Source: Megamerina dolium
Taxonomy: Eukaryota > Arthropoda > Insecta > Diptera > Megamerinidae
Direction: 5' to 3'
Length of the DNA stretch: 64,000 nucleotides
Assembly: GCA_963854835.1 (NCBI GenBank)
Contig: OY978526.1
Span: forward strand, 77,658,418-77,722,417
The notes below the pieces were generated by a model. That model had not been told where the DNA came from, ran no database searches, and saw only the letters and a program-made list of their open reading frames with translations. This document shows, piece after piece, positions 1 to 12,005 of the stretch (position 1 is the first letter of the stretch; each line of letters starts with the position of its first letter). A program made the position numbers and the translations under genes.

Positions 1-292
1 AGATCACCATTATTAAATTTTCAATATAATTTCCATTAATTTCTATACATTTTTGAAGACAGTACTCATAATCGGATTTTTTTTTATTGCAACTCTTATT
101 ATCTCATTATTGCCGATGACGCTTCCTCTCAAAATTTTGTATTTTTGGAAACTACTAGAATTCACACGCCACTAGGTCCGGGAATTATAGTGGTGGACGA
201 ATTTCTTCAATCCCTGAGAGCGCAATGGAGGTGTTTGTTTTCAAGCAGTGTGAGATCCTTTATTTTCTGATTTTCCCAACAAATTTTCGAAA

Positions 293-640
293 ACAGTGGT
301 TAGTGCGTTGACCTTCTGTTCTGTAGGTTTTGGTTTCAATCCCCGGCTGAAGCATAACAAAATTTTATCGAAATGATTTTCCTTTCGAACGGTACCCACC
401 TGTCGGCAAGAATTGGCCTTTTTTCCGGCAGTAACAATTTGCCAAAAATGCTTCTTAAAAAAGAGCTCTGTGACAAAACTAAGTTAAAGTGATGTCACAA
501 GGGTTCTGCCGTTCGGAAGCGGCTAATATAAGTATGTCCCTTCTAATGCTGTCCAAACACGCACAACAGTATTGGAAGAGAAGCTCGGTAGTATCACAAT
601 GGGACTTTCTGGCCTAAGTGTGTCCTCTCAGAGAGAGAGG
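293..640 (+). mobile_element. tRNA-derived SINE copy (5'-truncated head)
   Basis: The copy begins inside the tRNA-like head (GTGGTTAGTGCGTTG, then a B-box-like GGTTTCAATCCCCGG). It continues with the family body: GGTACCCACCTGTCGGCAAG, the aattGGC/CGGCAGTAA block, AAAGAGCTCTGTGACAAA, and GCACAACAGTATTGGAAGAG. The same order of blocks recurs at 1352, 14872, 20325 and 39793. It is diverged and probably old. Confidence 0.7.
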
Positions 641-689
641 GCAGCCGCATAACCTAACCTAACCTAACCTGTGGTAAGCAGGTTTCAGC

Positions 690-900
690 ATACCATTTAG
701 CAGTTACCGCCTTCAGTCTTCAGAGTAATAATAGCTACAACTTTTCTTCTGGTGAAGCAAATTGACATTATTGCTTTTGTTTCTGGGTCGAACTTGCAAA
801 ACAAAGCTTCATCACCTGTTACAATTTTATTGAAGTTGAATATTAAGCTTCGGTTAAAATTCGAGAAACCCATCGTGCTGATTACTTCGTACATCCAAGA
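690..900 (-). pseudogene. Decayed mariner transposase fragment
   Basis: The minus strand encodes a 65-residue open stretch containing IVTGDEALFCKFDPETKAIM. This matches the mariner transposase signature in which VTGDE carries a catalytic aspartate and is followed by a DPE/K motif. There is no intact ORF around it and the flanks are SINE sequence. Only the central catalytic-core segment is recognisable, so it is a dead relic. Confidence 0.6.
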
Positions 901-1224
901 TGATTATTTAATATTCGCGATATAGCTACGGCATTCAAGCCCAGTTCATCAGCAATCATTTCCCGGTTCAATTTTAGACTTCACCAGAGCGAAAAAATGT
1001 CTTTTATGGCAGCCCCGAAATCACTTCGAGACGGTCACAAGGGCTGTTCTTTGGCTCTCATTAAATATTTCTACATGTTTAAGTTTACGCCGAATCCAGT
1101 AAAGAATGGTAAACGAATTTCTTGGCGGTGGAATTTGCACTGACTTGTCGTTAAGTTTGGGTTTTCTTGTTTCCATTTTGACTGCTTGCAACGAGACTTC
1201 AAATAAAATATCGGAACCAGGAAA

Positions 1225-1590
1225 AATGATATCACAAGAGTTGTATCGTTCGCAACCGACTAATATAAGTAAGGGGCCTACTGTCGAAATTTAATACGCA
1301 CAACAGCACTGTAAGAGATGTTCGGTGGTATCACAATGCTCCTTACAGCAGTACACTGACAGTAGTCAGTGCGCTGGCTGTGCTCTGATCTGTAGGTCAT
1401 CGGTTCAATAACCAGCTGAAGCACAACTTTAATATGGAACAGATTTTTTTCTTTCGAACGATACCCACCTGTCGCCAAACAATTGGCAATTCTTCCGGCA
1501 GTAAAAATTTGCAATGAAAACGTTTCTAAAGGAGCTATGTGACAAAGCTCAGAAAGAGTGATATCACAACCACGCTCGATCACGGGCCCT
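1225..1590 (+). mobile_element. SINE debris: 3' part of one copy followed by a second copy
   Basis: Positions 1225-1340 match the SINE 3' body (TATCACAAGAG, CGACTAATATAAGTA, CGCACAACAGCACTG). From about 1352 a second copy starts in the tRNA-like head (CTGATCTGTAGGTCATCGGTTCAATA) and runs through GGTACCCACC-like and CGGCAGTAAAAATT blocks to about 1590. Two degenerate copies in series indicate repeated insertion into this intron. Confidence 0.6.
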
Positions 1591-1645
1591 TTGGCCTTTA
1601 TAGAAGTATTATTCCATTTTATATCTATCTCCAATATAAACTTAC

Positions 1646-4600
1646 CAATATCACATCCAAATCATTGTAGGCAAGCATAAATTTCGTACACAAACGATTA
1701 CGCACCAAATCCGTGACATATAATGTTCGATCAGTCAGAAATACTAGTACTGGTGTCATGAAACCTTCACGACTATAGCCGGTATATAATTTAAATACCT
1801 AAAATGATAAGAAATGAAAGTGGATGGAGCATTTGGACACATTGTATGATGCATACCTTCATTAGCTGTTCATTCGGATCACTAAGTACGGGCAAATGAT
1901 TGCCATTGAAAATATCAATTGAAATCTCACCAATGCCCAATTCGAAACGTGAGATATCACCTGGTAGATCCGAATCAATACTTGTCAATTCACGACGTGG
2001 TGAATTTGCACCGGACATTTCAATCTCCATTGCAATCTCTGCATTGAGATCATCAATGAGATCATAATTTTTTGGTTTTGCACCAGGCACATATAGATTG
2101 CCGGTGAGTAGCTTCTGTTCGCTTTTGAGTTTCGCATTAAAGAAATTATTTGTACGTATTGATGTCTCCAGAATTTTCTTCTGGGTGACATTGCGTAAGA
2201 AACGGTTTATCAGCGATGACTTTGCAGCCGGCGGTTGAGGTGGTTTCAACAGCAGATTCGCATAATCTGAAGAGCGATCACTCAACTCGGGATAATCGAC
2301 AATAACAATGTCACTCTCATTCTTATCGGTATCCGTTGTTATGGTCAATATATCATCGAACTCTTCACTGAGTATGGTGCTCTTAGAGTCACGGCCACAA
2401 CCGCCACGTACACCAGCATAATTACTGCTGGCGCCAGAAGTATTAATGAAGAGATCTGGTGTGAGCAGCGATGAATCAGCAGTGCCAGATGTCATACCGC
2501 CAACAGAAGTACCATAACGTGCTGGTTGCGTTATTAAATTGCCACCACTTGAACGTTTCTTCAACGGCGATGGCAAATGGCGTGTCTGCTTCTCGACCTG
2601 TCCAATTGTCAAGCTCTGACCATTGCTGCCCATTACACCACCTCCCATGGAAGCCAATGTGGACTTTTGTTGATGTCCCGATAATGACATGGAAGCCGAA
2701 TTACTAGTAGCTGTGGTGGTGGATAATTCCGAAATATTTGTTGATGATGATGATGATGATGATGTATTGGTGGTGACGGTGGTCGTTTTTTGAGACATTT
2801 GAGTCATATTCTCTTCGCCAGATTGAGTCGGTTTGTTTGTTGACGGGGATTTGTGTATTTTTGAAGCTATAAAACGCACAACAGATAATTATTATTAATT
2901 ATTCAATAGGTAACCACATGCATCAAAACTTACCAAAATACATCTCAACATTTGGCGATGACTCCTGTTGTTGCTGTTCTTGTTTTTGTTGCTTATTCTT
3001 ACCATTCGGTGTTGTCGCTGTATTCGAATTCGATTCTTTGAAACTACGAAAGAAATTCGAAAATGTCTTGGCAATGGGTGCACCAATGAATGTACCATTT
3101 AGATGCTGCCTTTCGGGTTGTGCTATTGGTGTATGCTTCTCCAATTCGGCAGTAGCGGCCGCAGCAGCGGGACTGGATTCATCTTGTTCGAACCCATTGA
3201 ATAATTCGTCATAGCAATAAGAGACACCCGTATGTTCGAAGACTGTACTCTCACAATTGATAATGAATTTATTACGAAATTGTTTGGATTCACCACCACA
3301 GCTGCCGCCGGCTCCTGCGATGGTTGCTGCTGCTGCCGCTGATGTTGGCGTCATATAAGTCTCTATTGGTAAGGATTGTGGTGACATCATGTTGTTGTTG
3401 TTGTTATTGTTGTGCATCCATTGCTGGGCAGCTGAATCGAATTCTTCCTGACGTTTGAGCGTTTTTTGCTGTTCTGTGGTGTTCTGATTTGTATTCATAT
3501 TCGTATTCGCAGCACTCTCTTCGTCAGCACTACTTTGTCGTGTTGGTGCATACAATTCTTCGGTATTTTTACGTCGCAATTGTTCATCGACATTGTGCAC
3601 AAATTTTTTAATACCCTGTTGCTTCTTCGATCCGTCCAGACTCTTGCTTAAGAACGGTTTCGCCTTAAGTGGTGGTGATTCTGGTGGTGAATATCCACTT
3701 CTATGCACCATGACTGTTCCATCTGTTGTTGTCGTCGTCATCGTCTGTTGTCTACCCTTGTGTTCGGGTGTCTGATCCATTTCGGGTATACATTCGACTA
3801 CAGCTTGTAGATCTTCCGAACCTTCGGGTACACCACGTTCTGGTAATGGCATTGTGAAGATGCTTTTAAGTGAACCAATTATTATTTTACTACTACTATC
3901 GAACAATTGATTCATATCGTGTACATTGAATTTTTTTACTTTCGTCGATAAATCCTGTTCATGTATGACATGTGTATGTGGCATGTTATTATTGGTTTTC
4001 TTTAAACAGCTCGATTTCGGTTTTTTCTCCTTATTCCAGACGGACTTTTTACGATTCTGTTCGTTCAGATTGTCAATATTCGGTTCGGAATAATAACAAT
4101 TTTCACCTGCAATGCACAAAAGAAAGTGTGAGCACAGTGTAGCATGAGATTATGTGAATAATCGACATTCAAAGAATCACGAAATCATTTTAAATCGGTA
4201 GAACATGGAATGATAATTGCCTTTTTTCGTTTTAATATATTTTGAAAATACGTTTGAAAATACTTTTAAAACACGAAATTGTAAAAAATTGAAACTTTTG
4301 CGTCTCAAAATAATTTATTGTATTTCGACTTCAATAATAAGCGCCATCTAGTGCCGTACACTAAGGGTAATTTTGAATAACTGATTAAAATATCCGATTG
4401 TTGAGTCAGTTAAAAAAGTTTAATGTAAAGAAAATCGGTGCTAGGTACTGGTCGCAGAACTGGGTGTAAATGCTGGTCTTGGAATCAGTTCAAAAGTCAC
4501 TACAGTAATGGCAGAAATGAAACCCTTGGGCATTGAATTAAGTTATTTATAAGCGCCACGTAGTGTGGAATTTTTTCAATGCTCTAATTTAATATTTTAA

Positions 4601-6347
4601 CAAAATATAATAATGAAAGCAAATGGCAAATTTTGCGCCTTGAACCAAGTCGTGATATTTCAACTTCATTTATAAGCGCCACCTAGTGGCGGTTTTTTTT
4701 TTTTTAAGTTCTACGCTAAGGGAAATAGAGAATAACTGACTAAAGTAACCGGTAGTTGTGTCGGTTAGATAGAATTGGCGTGGTGAGGATCGATGCTAGG
4801 CACTGGGTTTAAGACCTGGTCTTGAAATTATTCCAATTCACGACAGGTTGAAAACATGTCCTAAACCTGGCAGCTAAATCGTTTTTTTAATGATACTCTT
4901 CGGTTCTTGAACCAAGTTATTGTATTTCAATCTTATTTATAAGCGCCACCTAATGAATTTTTTTAAAGATCTACGCTGAGGGTAATATAGAGTAACTGAC
5001 TAATTAACCACCTTTCGGGCCGGTTAAGAAAGTAACCGGTTTCAAAGCCGGTCCTGAAAGTGGTCCAAAAGATAGCAGCGCTTGACAACAAATACAACAA
5101 TTAAGAAAGAACGGTGTAGAGAAAATCGGGCATTGGCAAAAATTGAAAGCTGGGCACTGCTCCCAAAACTGGTTTTAAAAATCGGTCTCGAAGCCAATCT
5201 AAAAGTGAGCTTAGGTAGACAATCACCACAGGGAAATCGTTTTCCAGACCCTCATCATCAAAAAGAAGCAGTTCTGTGACCGGTATTGGTGTTACACTAG
5301 TTCAATCACTCCTTGAGTTAAAAAAAAAAGAGAAAATATGTGTCAATAAAATAACCGGTCATTTGGGCGATAAAAACAGAAGTAGAATTAAGGGAACCAG
5401 TGCAGGGCACGAAACCGAGCTAAAAGCCTGCACACGTTGGCGACTAGCTTAATCCAAAAAGAAGCGGTTCGCTAACCGGTTACTTTACTCTGAAAACCAG
5501 TATGTAGACCGCTACCGTTAAGGCAGTTAAAAAATAAATTCATTTGAAAGGGATCACTAATCACACAGCAATGATTTCAAAATCCGCTTCCGAAATCGGT
5601 CCAGAAGTAAGTTTGGGTTGACAAGCTGCACAAAGTGCAAGGTGACCAGCAACATCCAAAAAGAATCAGATTCAGTGGCCGGTTACTCTACTTTGCGAAC
5701 CAGTCTTTAGACCGGTGCGGCACCGATTTTGCTTCTACTAAGTGCAGAAAAAGGGTAGAAGTCGTCATAAATAACTTTTTAACTTCTTTGAGTAAAAAAA
5801 TGTAGAAATGCGTAACAAATAAAATAAGCGATAGTTAAAAAAAAAGAACTAGTGTGAATAGGATCGGACTGGTTCCAGAACTGAGTTTAAAATACAGACG
5901 ATAAATATGGTAACAAATAAAATACTGGGTAACTGGGACGATTTAAAAAGAACGAACGAAAAATCGATTCGAAGTCGACCGATATGCATTCTTTGACCAG
6001 TTACTCTACTCTGAGAACCAGTTCTTAGACCGGTGACGAATTGATTTAATTTTTTGTTGATTATAGAAAAAAGGGGGAATCCGGTAAAAAATGATTTGAT
6101 GATGAGAAACTAGTTGTAGTACCCTGTGAACCAATACTTAGTTTGGTGCTGTACCAGTTTAATTTTTTTGTTGAATACAAAAAATGGGGCAACTTACGCG
6201 AAAAATAATTTTCGATACTCTGTTGCTTAAAGCAAATTGTTTACGAAAAATTTGTTTTTTTGTTTTGTTGACAACAAAAACAAAATAACAATGCATTCTC
6301 TTCTTGATTCTTTTAATGTGGATTTGTTCAATAAATAATATATAATT

Positions 6348-6381
<34 letters not shown>

Positions 6382-7646
6382 ACTGACTCACCAATTAAAT
6401 TATTATTATTATTATTTGCTGCATTACTCATGCCAATACAATCACATGAGCTACTCTTGGCCTGACCATATTGTTGTCGATTTGAATTTTTATCCGTTTC
6501 ATCTGAATCTAAGCTTGAATTCGAACTGGAACAAGAGCATCTATACAATACTTGACCATTTTGAGCATCTTTAATGTGCTTCAAATCACCTCCTACGCCA
6601 CCATCGGTTATATTATCTTGTGGTATATATTCAAAGACGCCGGAATTATCATATTGCAATGGACGATTACGATCATTGGTATCGTAAATATTCGAATTAC
6701 CATAGTCGAGGACATCGGAGCATGCATTGCGATAAACTACACAACGTCGACGACAACAACCACCATTGGCATTGCGTTGCGGCCCATTACCATCGGCATC
6801 ATCGACAGCGCCAGCAGCATCAGCATTACCTTCATCGTATTGATGGGCACAGCAAATTTCAGTTGGAGCTGCCGCTGCTGCCTCAGCACGTGTATCACCT
6901 TCGGAACACCACGAATAGCGACCGGCGAGACCGACATGTGGTGCCATTTTACGCCCATTCTTATAGGTGATGAAGCCATGCTCAATATGGATATTATCGG
7001 TACGAGTATTCTTTAAAATATCTTCATGAAATGAGACACGTTTCTTGGGTGCCTTTGCCGCGGCCGGTGTTTTACGTATCTTACGTCGATAGACAATATT
7101 ATCAGTTGATGTATCAAATGTGGAACAAGCACTAGTCGCCATTACATCATCAGTCATTTGCAGCGATGCAACTAATGGTGATGGTGCTTGTGAATCTGTT
7201 TTGATTTTTGTTGCTACTGCTTCTGCTGCTGTTGGTGGTGTTGCGGAGATGGTTATGTTTGAATTTGTATCGAATATAGCAGCCGGTTCTTCAACTTTAA
7301 CATTTGCCACATAAAATGCTTCTGCTACATCTTTCTCATAGATAATAGCGGCAGGTTTGACTTCCTCGTAGTCGAAACCAGTTTGTGACGTTATCGAATC
7401 GACCATAACACTTGATGTCTCCGAGTCCATCATTTGTATACCCGAATCACTTGGTGTCGTATCATCCAATGTGCTCGAATTTATGCTAGAATTCATTTTA
7501 TCGCTAGCGATAACAGTTGTCGCCGTCACAGTCGTTTGCACACCATCAATATGCGATTTGATGGTTTTATTTGCGATTGCCGTTGCTGGTGGTGTTGTTG
7601 CAGTTATTACTTTACGCTCCATTCTCGGTAACAAAGGTGATTCCAT
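1646..7646 (-). CDS. Large low-complexity protein with PH-like segment (3' end outside window)
   Basis: I do not recognise this gene with confidence. Four exons fit on the minus strand: 7646-6392 (start Met at 7646), 4106-2934, 2866-1857 and 1798-1646. Donors are GTGAGT, GTAAGT, GTATGC and GTAAGT; acceptors are TGCAG, TATAG and TTTAG; phases agree at every junction. About 1197 residues are visible and the frame stays open past 1646. The first two exons are mostly disordered (Ser/Thr/Asn/Ala-rich) with islands such as KKRVSFHEDILKN and KKFNVHDMNQLFDSSSKIIIG. The last two exons are more ordered, ending in VFKLYTGYSREGFMTPVLVF and LTDRTLYVTDLVRN, which look like PH-domain beta strands. A PLEKHM-type adaptor is one possibility; this is a guess. 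An in-frame stop (TAA, about 7727) lies upstream of the start Met. The downstream sequence is left of the window. Confidence 0.65.
4320..6160. repeat. Degenerate long-period repeat array in intron 1
   Basis: The intron between the first two exons of the gene at 1646-7646 is filled with diverged repeats. TATAAGCGCCACCTAGTG-like blocks occur near 4339, 4552, 4671 and 4939. They are interleaved with AACTGACTAAAGTAACCGGT and GAACCAGT..TTAGACCGGT motifs that recur to about 6030. The ACCGGT and GGTTACTCTACT words recur many times with irregular spacing. No ORF of note is present. Confidence 0.7.
6345..6380. repeat. (TG)n microsatellite at the exon 1 donor
   Basis: A run of TG dinucleotides lies directly downstream, in transcript sense, of the exon 1 splice donor of the gene at 1646-7646; on that strand it reads as CA repeats starting about 12 bases into the intron. 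Intronic CA repeats near a donor can influence splicing in other systems; here this is only inference. Confidence 0.8.
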
Positions 7647-7719
7647 TATAACATCATAATAGCCACTTGATGGAGAATGATTCGAGGCAAAGGTTTCTGT
7701 GCCGTCGTCGTCGTCGTTA

Positions 7720-8688
7720 TTGTTGTTGTTTTAGTTAAAAATTTATTATTTAATATTATTTAATAAATTTAATTTTAAGAAAATTTATTGAGGATGTCGT
7801 TCTTGATAAGAGGATATAGCCAATTAATGTCGCATATTTTTTTTAGTTTTGATGGTTTTGATGATCTTAAATGAGAAGGAAGTACATTAATATAGTGCAA
7901 AAAATAAATTTAAATCAAATTAAAATAAAATTATTCCCGTTGCAAGCACCCGCTGTGATGATGGTGTGTTTTTTACCATTTCTTCTTGCAATGACATTGA
8001 TAATATAGATATCTATATAGATGTCAGTCTTTATTGGTCCATCATTGTATTGCGATGCATTGCATATTCCCAAAGATAAGAAACAAACAAAAAAATGACA
8101 AAAAAAAATCGATAATCATCATTCATTTCATTCTCCTTACACTTCATATAGATATCCCATACCATCTCATATACGGTGTGAATATATGCGCAATGCAATA
8201 TTTATACACTTTACATATGGCAATACATATATTGCAATCAAATGTTAATGTATAGTAGCAAAAGCAAAGCACAACAAAGGCATTCAGACAACTCCTACTT
8301 TTGTTTGTTTGCAAACGGACCGCCGACCACCACAAAGACTGAAGACACCCTCCCAAGACCACCGAAAAACACTACTGGTACTATTGAGCCACAACAGCCC
8401 ACAAATGAATTGATTTTTTCCATCGGCTATAGTACATATAAAGTATCATTTTTCTTTACCTTCAATTTGCTGAGGAAAATCCATCACTTGTATTTATTCT
8501 TCCTAAATCAATTCTAATATTATTCAAATATTTTCCTTTAACAATTGAATATTATGCGTTTTGTTTTTATCTTTTTTTTAATCTATGTTTTCACTACATT
8601 TCCCAACAGCACTTGACGAATTTTATTCATCTGCATTTCTTCATAGCAATTAAATTTATGAATGACAGCGAGCAGACATTGATTTTTG
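7720..8688. other. Intergenic stretch, no gene seen
   Basis: AT-rich sequence upstream of the minus-strand gene that starts at 7646; it presumably includes its promoter and 5' UTR. A short (GAC)n run sits at about 7705-7720. Short ORFs here have no recognisable features and I regard them as chance. Confidence 0.5.
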
Positions 8689-8696
8689 TATACATC

Positions 8697-9362
8697 CAGT
8701 GTTGCCATATTTACAGTTTTAACTGTAAATTACAGTTTTTTAGACAAGCTCACAGTTTTTTAAAAATACGTCGTAGTACAAATTACAGTTTTTTATTTCA
8801 AATTTAAAAAGAGAAATAAAAAACATTTATATTTTGTTAATTTTAATAAAAGTATATTATATATTAGTCTACAGGGAACAGCACTGTAGATAAATAAATA
8901 AATGAAAGCTCACGGGGACCCTGTGATTAAATTGCAACCATGCTTCGATACGGCAATTTGTTTGTCATTTGTGTATTGCTATTGTTTTCTGAGTGATGAA
9001 GAAGAAGTTTTCTGTACGTTGGTGGCTGTTTGATCTTTTTTCCGTTAAAAATGGACAAGTTTTGAACAAAAAGTGGTAAGAAATCTAAGAGTAAATGGAA
9101 TTCGAATTTTTATGTCAAATTTTATAATTTAGGTTGTAGAAAACAACAAGGGAGTACTGAAAACGAAGCAAACCCGGTACATTCTCCGCCACTCACCATT
9201 CAAAATGAATTGTTTTGTGTTATGTTTTTTTAATAAAATTAAAAAAAGAAACGTTATTTTACAAAAATCTCGTTTTTGAAGGTTACAGTTTTTTGGTTCA
9301 AAATACAGTTTTTTTTTTGTCAGTTTCACAGTTTTTTGAAAAAAAAAAATCTGGCAACATTG
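8697..9362. mobile_element. Non-autonomous hAT-like element (MITE), 666 bp
   Basis: The element starts CAGTGTTGCCATATTT and ends AAATCTGGCAACATTG; the reverse complement of the end is CAATGTTGCCAGATTT, giving short imperfect terminal inverted repeats. It is flanked by a perfect 8-bp duplication TATACATC (8689-8696 and 9363-9370). An 8-bp duplication with CA(G/A)TG-type ends is characteristic of the hAT superfamily. Both subterminal regions carry repeated ACAGTTTTTT words in the same orientation (about six in all). No transposase is encoded, so any movement would depend on an enzyme supplied in trans. Confidence 0.8.
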
Positions 9363-9370
9363 TATACATC

Positions 9371-10570
9371 ATACATAAACAGGGGTGTTATTTGGAAAAT
9401 ATATTTGCAAACAATGCAGGGAAAATTAATTCAAGCAATATTTATTTTAATACAAATGCGCAATTTGCCTACAGAGCATCGAATCGAAGCGAAATATTTT
9501 CTTAAAAAAGGTGAAATTACTGTTTTTGATTTCAATACTATTTAAGATTTTGATTTTATACCATTGAAGATTTTGATAATAAATATTTATGATCTTAAAT
9601 TTATAGACATCTTAAGTTTTAATCTAGCTTTTGGTGATTCAAAACAAAATATGTGTATTTGTTTGTATTTTTTTTTTTTTTTTATTGAAATTATGTTTTA
9701 TTGTTTTTTTGCCGATGGACGATTATTTCCCGAAAGTCTCTGACAACGGTACTTGAGGTAAATTATCATTTAATGTAAAGATGGGCAAAAGCGTGACTTT
9801 TGGGGAAAAACAAATTTAGTGACTGTGACTTTCATTCGCACTGATTTTGAACCGTGACTGGGACAAAGGTTTTGCAGAACAGCTCATTCGATAAAATCCT
9901 CCTAATCAATTTTGGCAAAATTAGGAGAAATTGCTTTATTATTGCTTTATTTCTCTTATTCTCACTTTGCTTATTTTCGTATTTTGATGCGCAGTTTCAT
10001 ACCTCGGATACACTGTCAACTTCTTCTGATCCGCTGATTTTATTATTCTGATTCAAGTTTTCTGTTTTTTTAACCAAAGATCCAAAATCAATTCCAAATA
10101 TGTTTATTTAAACTTTAAATTCACAGTCACGACGCCTTTTCGTAAGTATTCCCAGCACTTACCGGTGAAGCACTTACTTGTGAAAGACCACAAAACTAAT
10201 TTCTTGAAAGGGTTCATATATGCATATTACTACCGATATGGCGACAGAGGCAGAGCATTATAGAGCAAAATTAACTTTCATATTTTGTTCGATCATTAAT
10301 TACTTCCCAACAAATTGTTTATTATTATAACGAATAGTAATACACAAGATAAAAAGTGGAACCGAAGACATGCTACAAGGGCTTCCCAAGAATTGATGGG
10401 TCTACGTCCCGGAAGCACTCGACTAAGGTTCATTCATTTCATCAGAATACGGAAATGCATTGTACGGGAACAAAACAAAGCATTTCCGTATTTTAGCTGC
10501 TACAACAACAACATGGTACATTGAGCTCAGTGGCATTTGACTGCTGTACCTATTTAAAACTTACAATACT
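9371..10570. other. Intergenic stretch, no gene seen
   Basis: AT-rich DNA between the hAT-like element and the outer edge of the Rtf2 inverted duplication. Short ORFs occur but none has recognisable protein features. A poly-T tract lies near 9668-9690. Confidence 0.5.
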
Positions 10571-10574
10571 GTTG

Positions 10575-12005
10575 TCGATTGAATTACTACTATAAAATTG
10601 ATTTTCAATTATTTTATTGTTTCCAAATATATGCTTTTGATGTATGAACTTATATTTTATTAATATATTACATAATGTTAAAATAAAAAGAATCTTATCT
10701 ATGTATTTTACAAAAAGGGTTTCTAATGTTTACTTTTATTTAAGTTTATACTGATTAAATATATTTACTTAATTATAGAATGGATTGTATGTAACCCAAT
10801 GCGCCCGCGATTGTTCTTGTTCGCTTTTGTGAGATGTGAATAGCGATTTATATACATCACTTGCTTTTGGATCCTTAGCCACGGTATACTCAGTTTTCAA
10901 TCTCTTCAATTCTGGATCCTCTAAATTTCCGGTGGAACGAAAACGTTTTGAAGTTGCTGCAACCTTGCTGTTAACCTTGCTGAGCCCATTCGCATGTACC
11001 AATTTATTAGATGAACCATCTTTCTTTGTTGAGTCAGCAGTTTCAGCAGGCACACCAATTACTGTTGTGCTACTAGCATCTGAAATTAGTTTATCTTTTG
11101 TTTCTTTTTTCGCCTTCTTAGCTGCTTTGCGTTTTACGTTTCGCATTTCCATTTTGACTTTCATCAATTCGAGATTTTCATCTGCCGAATTTAACACAAT
11201 AACATCTGCTACTTCAAATGGAGTCTGACACAGTGGGCAAATATTTGCAGAGCTTGTGATTTGTTTAAGCGCACGTTCAGACATAACACATCCACAGCTC
11301 CACAATGCAATAAAACGAAATTTCCCCGACATTTCCAAGCCAATCAATTTACAAATGTATGGAGCATGTCGTGAGTCCAACAGTCCTTCCGTCTTGTCTT
11401 CCTCTGTGTATGCTGGATTTGGTGACAAGTTCAAGGTCTTGATATCCTTCATACTTTTAATGTGTTTTGCAGACTCGGGCATTTTGTCCTTTTCCAGAAG
11501 TTGTTCGATAACATTTTGTTTCGAATACAAGCGCCCAAGACCGCACATCACGATCGGCTCCATTAAACGCTGTTGCGTCAAAGCACAATGAAGCCAACGA
11601 AACTCACGTTCAGCGTCCTTGTCTTTCTGTATATTAAGAAATCAAAATAAACAAAATGGGCAATTAGACTAAAATCAAAATAGCAGTTAAAATTACTTAA
11701 TACTTACTTGCTCTGGCTTCTTTTTAATTCGCACCAATTCATCTCTACGTGGAATAGTTCCTCCATCACATCCCATTCTGTTTTCTTTAGTTCAATTTTC
11801 TTTTAACAAAAATTATTATATACCAAACACGTCCAATACTGCTCGAGTCTTGCAATTTAATGTTGTGAAAACACATAAGCATATTAGAGATGAACCATTT
11901 CTCGATATATGTATTGAACATAACACGAACAACATGAACATTGAACCTTAACAGTAGTGAATTGTATCGTATCGAAACATATCATATCGTAATAGATCGT
12001 AGTAA
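10575..12005 (-). repeat. Left arm of the Rtf2 inverted duplication
   Basis: The reverse complement of this arm matches 12760-14180. Identity is near-perfect over the 5' flank, both exons and the intron, and becomes patchy with indels in the 3' flank (10575-10768). About 750 bp of unrelated AT-rich DNA separates the arms. Confidence 0.85.
10769..11776 (-). CDS. Rtf2: Replication termination factor 2 (Rtf2), copy A
   Basis: Two exons, 11776-11708 and 11626-10769, join in phase 0 across an 81-bp intron (GTAAGT..TACAG) and encode 308 residues. The N-terminus MGCDGGTIPRRDELVRIKKK is the conserved Rtf2 start. Residues about 131-160 form the degenerate RING-like module (SCGCVMSERALKQI, then ICPLCQTPFEVADVIVLN). 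A basic tail follows (KRKAAKKAKKETKDK), and the C-terminus HWVTYNPFYN is a typical family ending. Rtf2 is a nuclear factor linked to replication-fork stalling and restart and a target of proteasome-shuttle regulation. This copy differs from copy B at two residues (Asn versus Asp in the SADE(N/D)LEL stretch; His versus Gln in KLV(H/Q)ANG). Both copies look intact; which is ancestral cannot be told from the window. Confidence 0.93.

Larger units (their letters stand above)
1..1645. other. Repeat-rich intron with no exon seen
   Basis: This stretch lies downstream of a splice donor at 1645/1646 on the minus strand, so it is probably intron of the gene at 1646-7646. It holds copies of a tRNA-derived SINE, a decayed mariner transposase fragment and a short CCTAA run near 650-670. 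I see no exon in it. Confidence 0.6.

Noticed and set aside
650..672. CCTAACCTAACCTAACCT run as a telomeric repeat
   Set aside because: Only about four units, adjacent to a SINE; higher flies lack TTAGG telomeres and similar runs occur near 27155, so it is probably a SINE-tail microsatellite.
6353..7016. Plus-strand frames of 73-154 codons opposite the first exon of the 1646-7646 gene
   Set aside because: Antisense shadows of a compositionally biased coding exon; the minus strand carries the splice-consistent gene.
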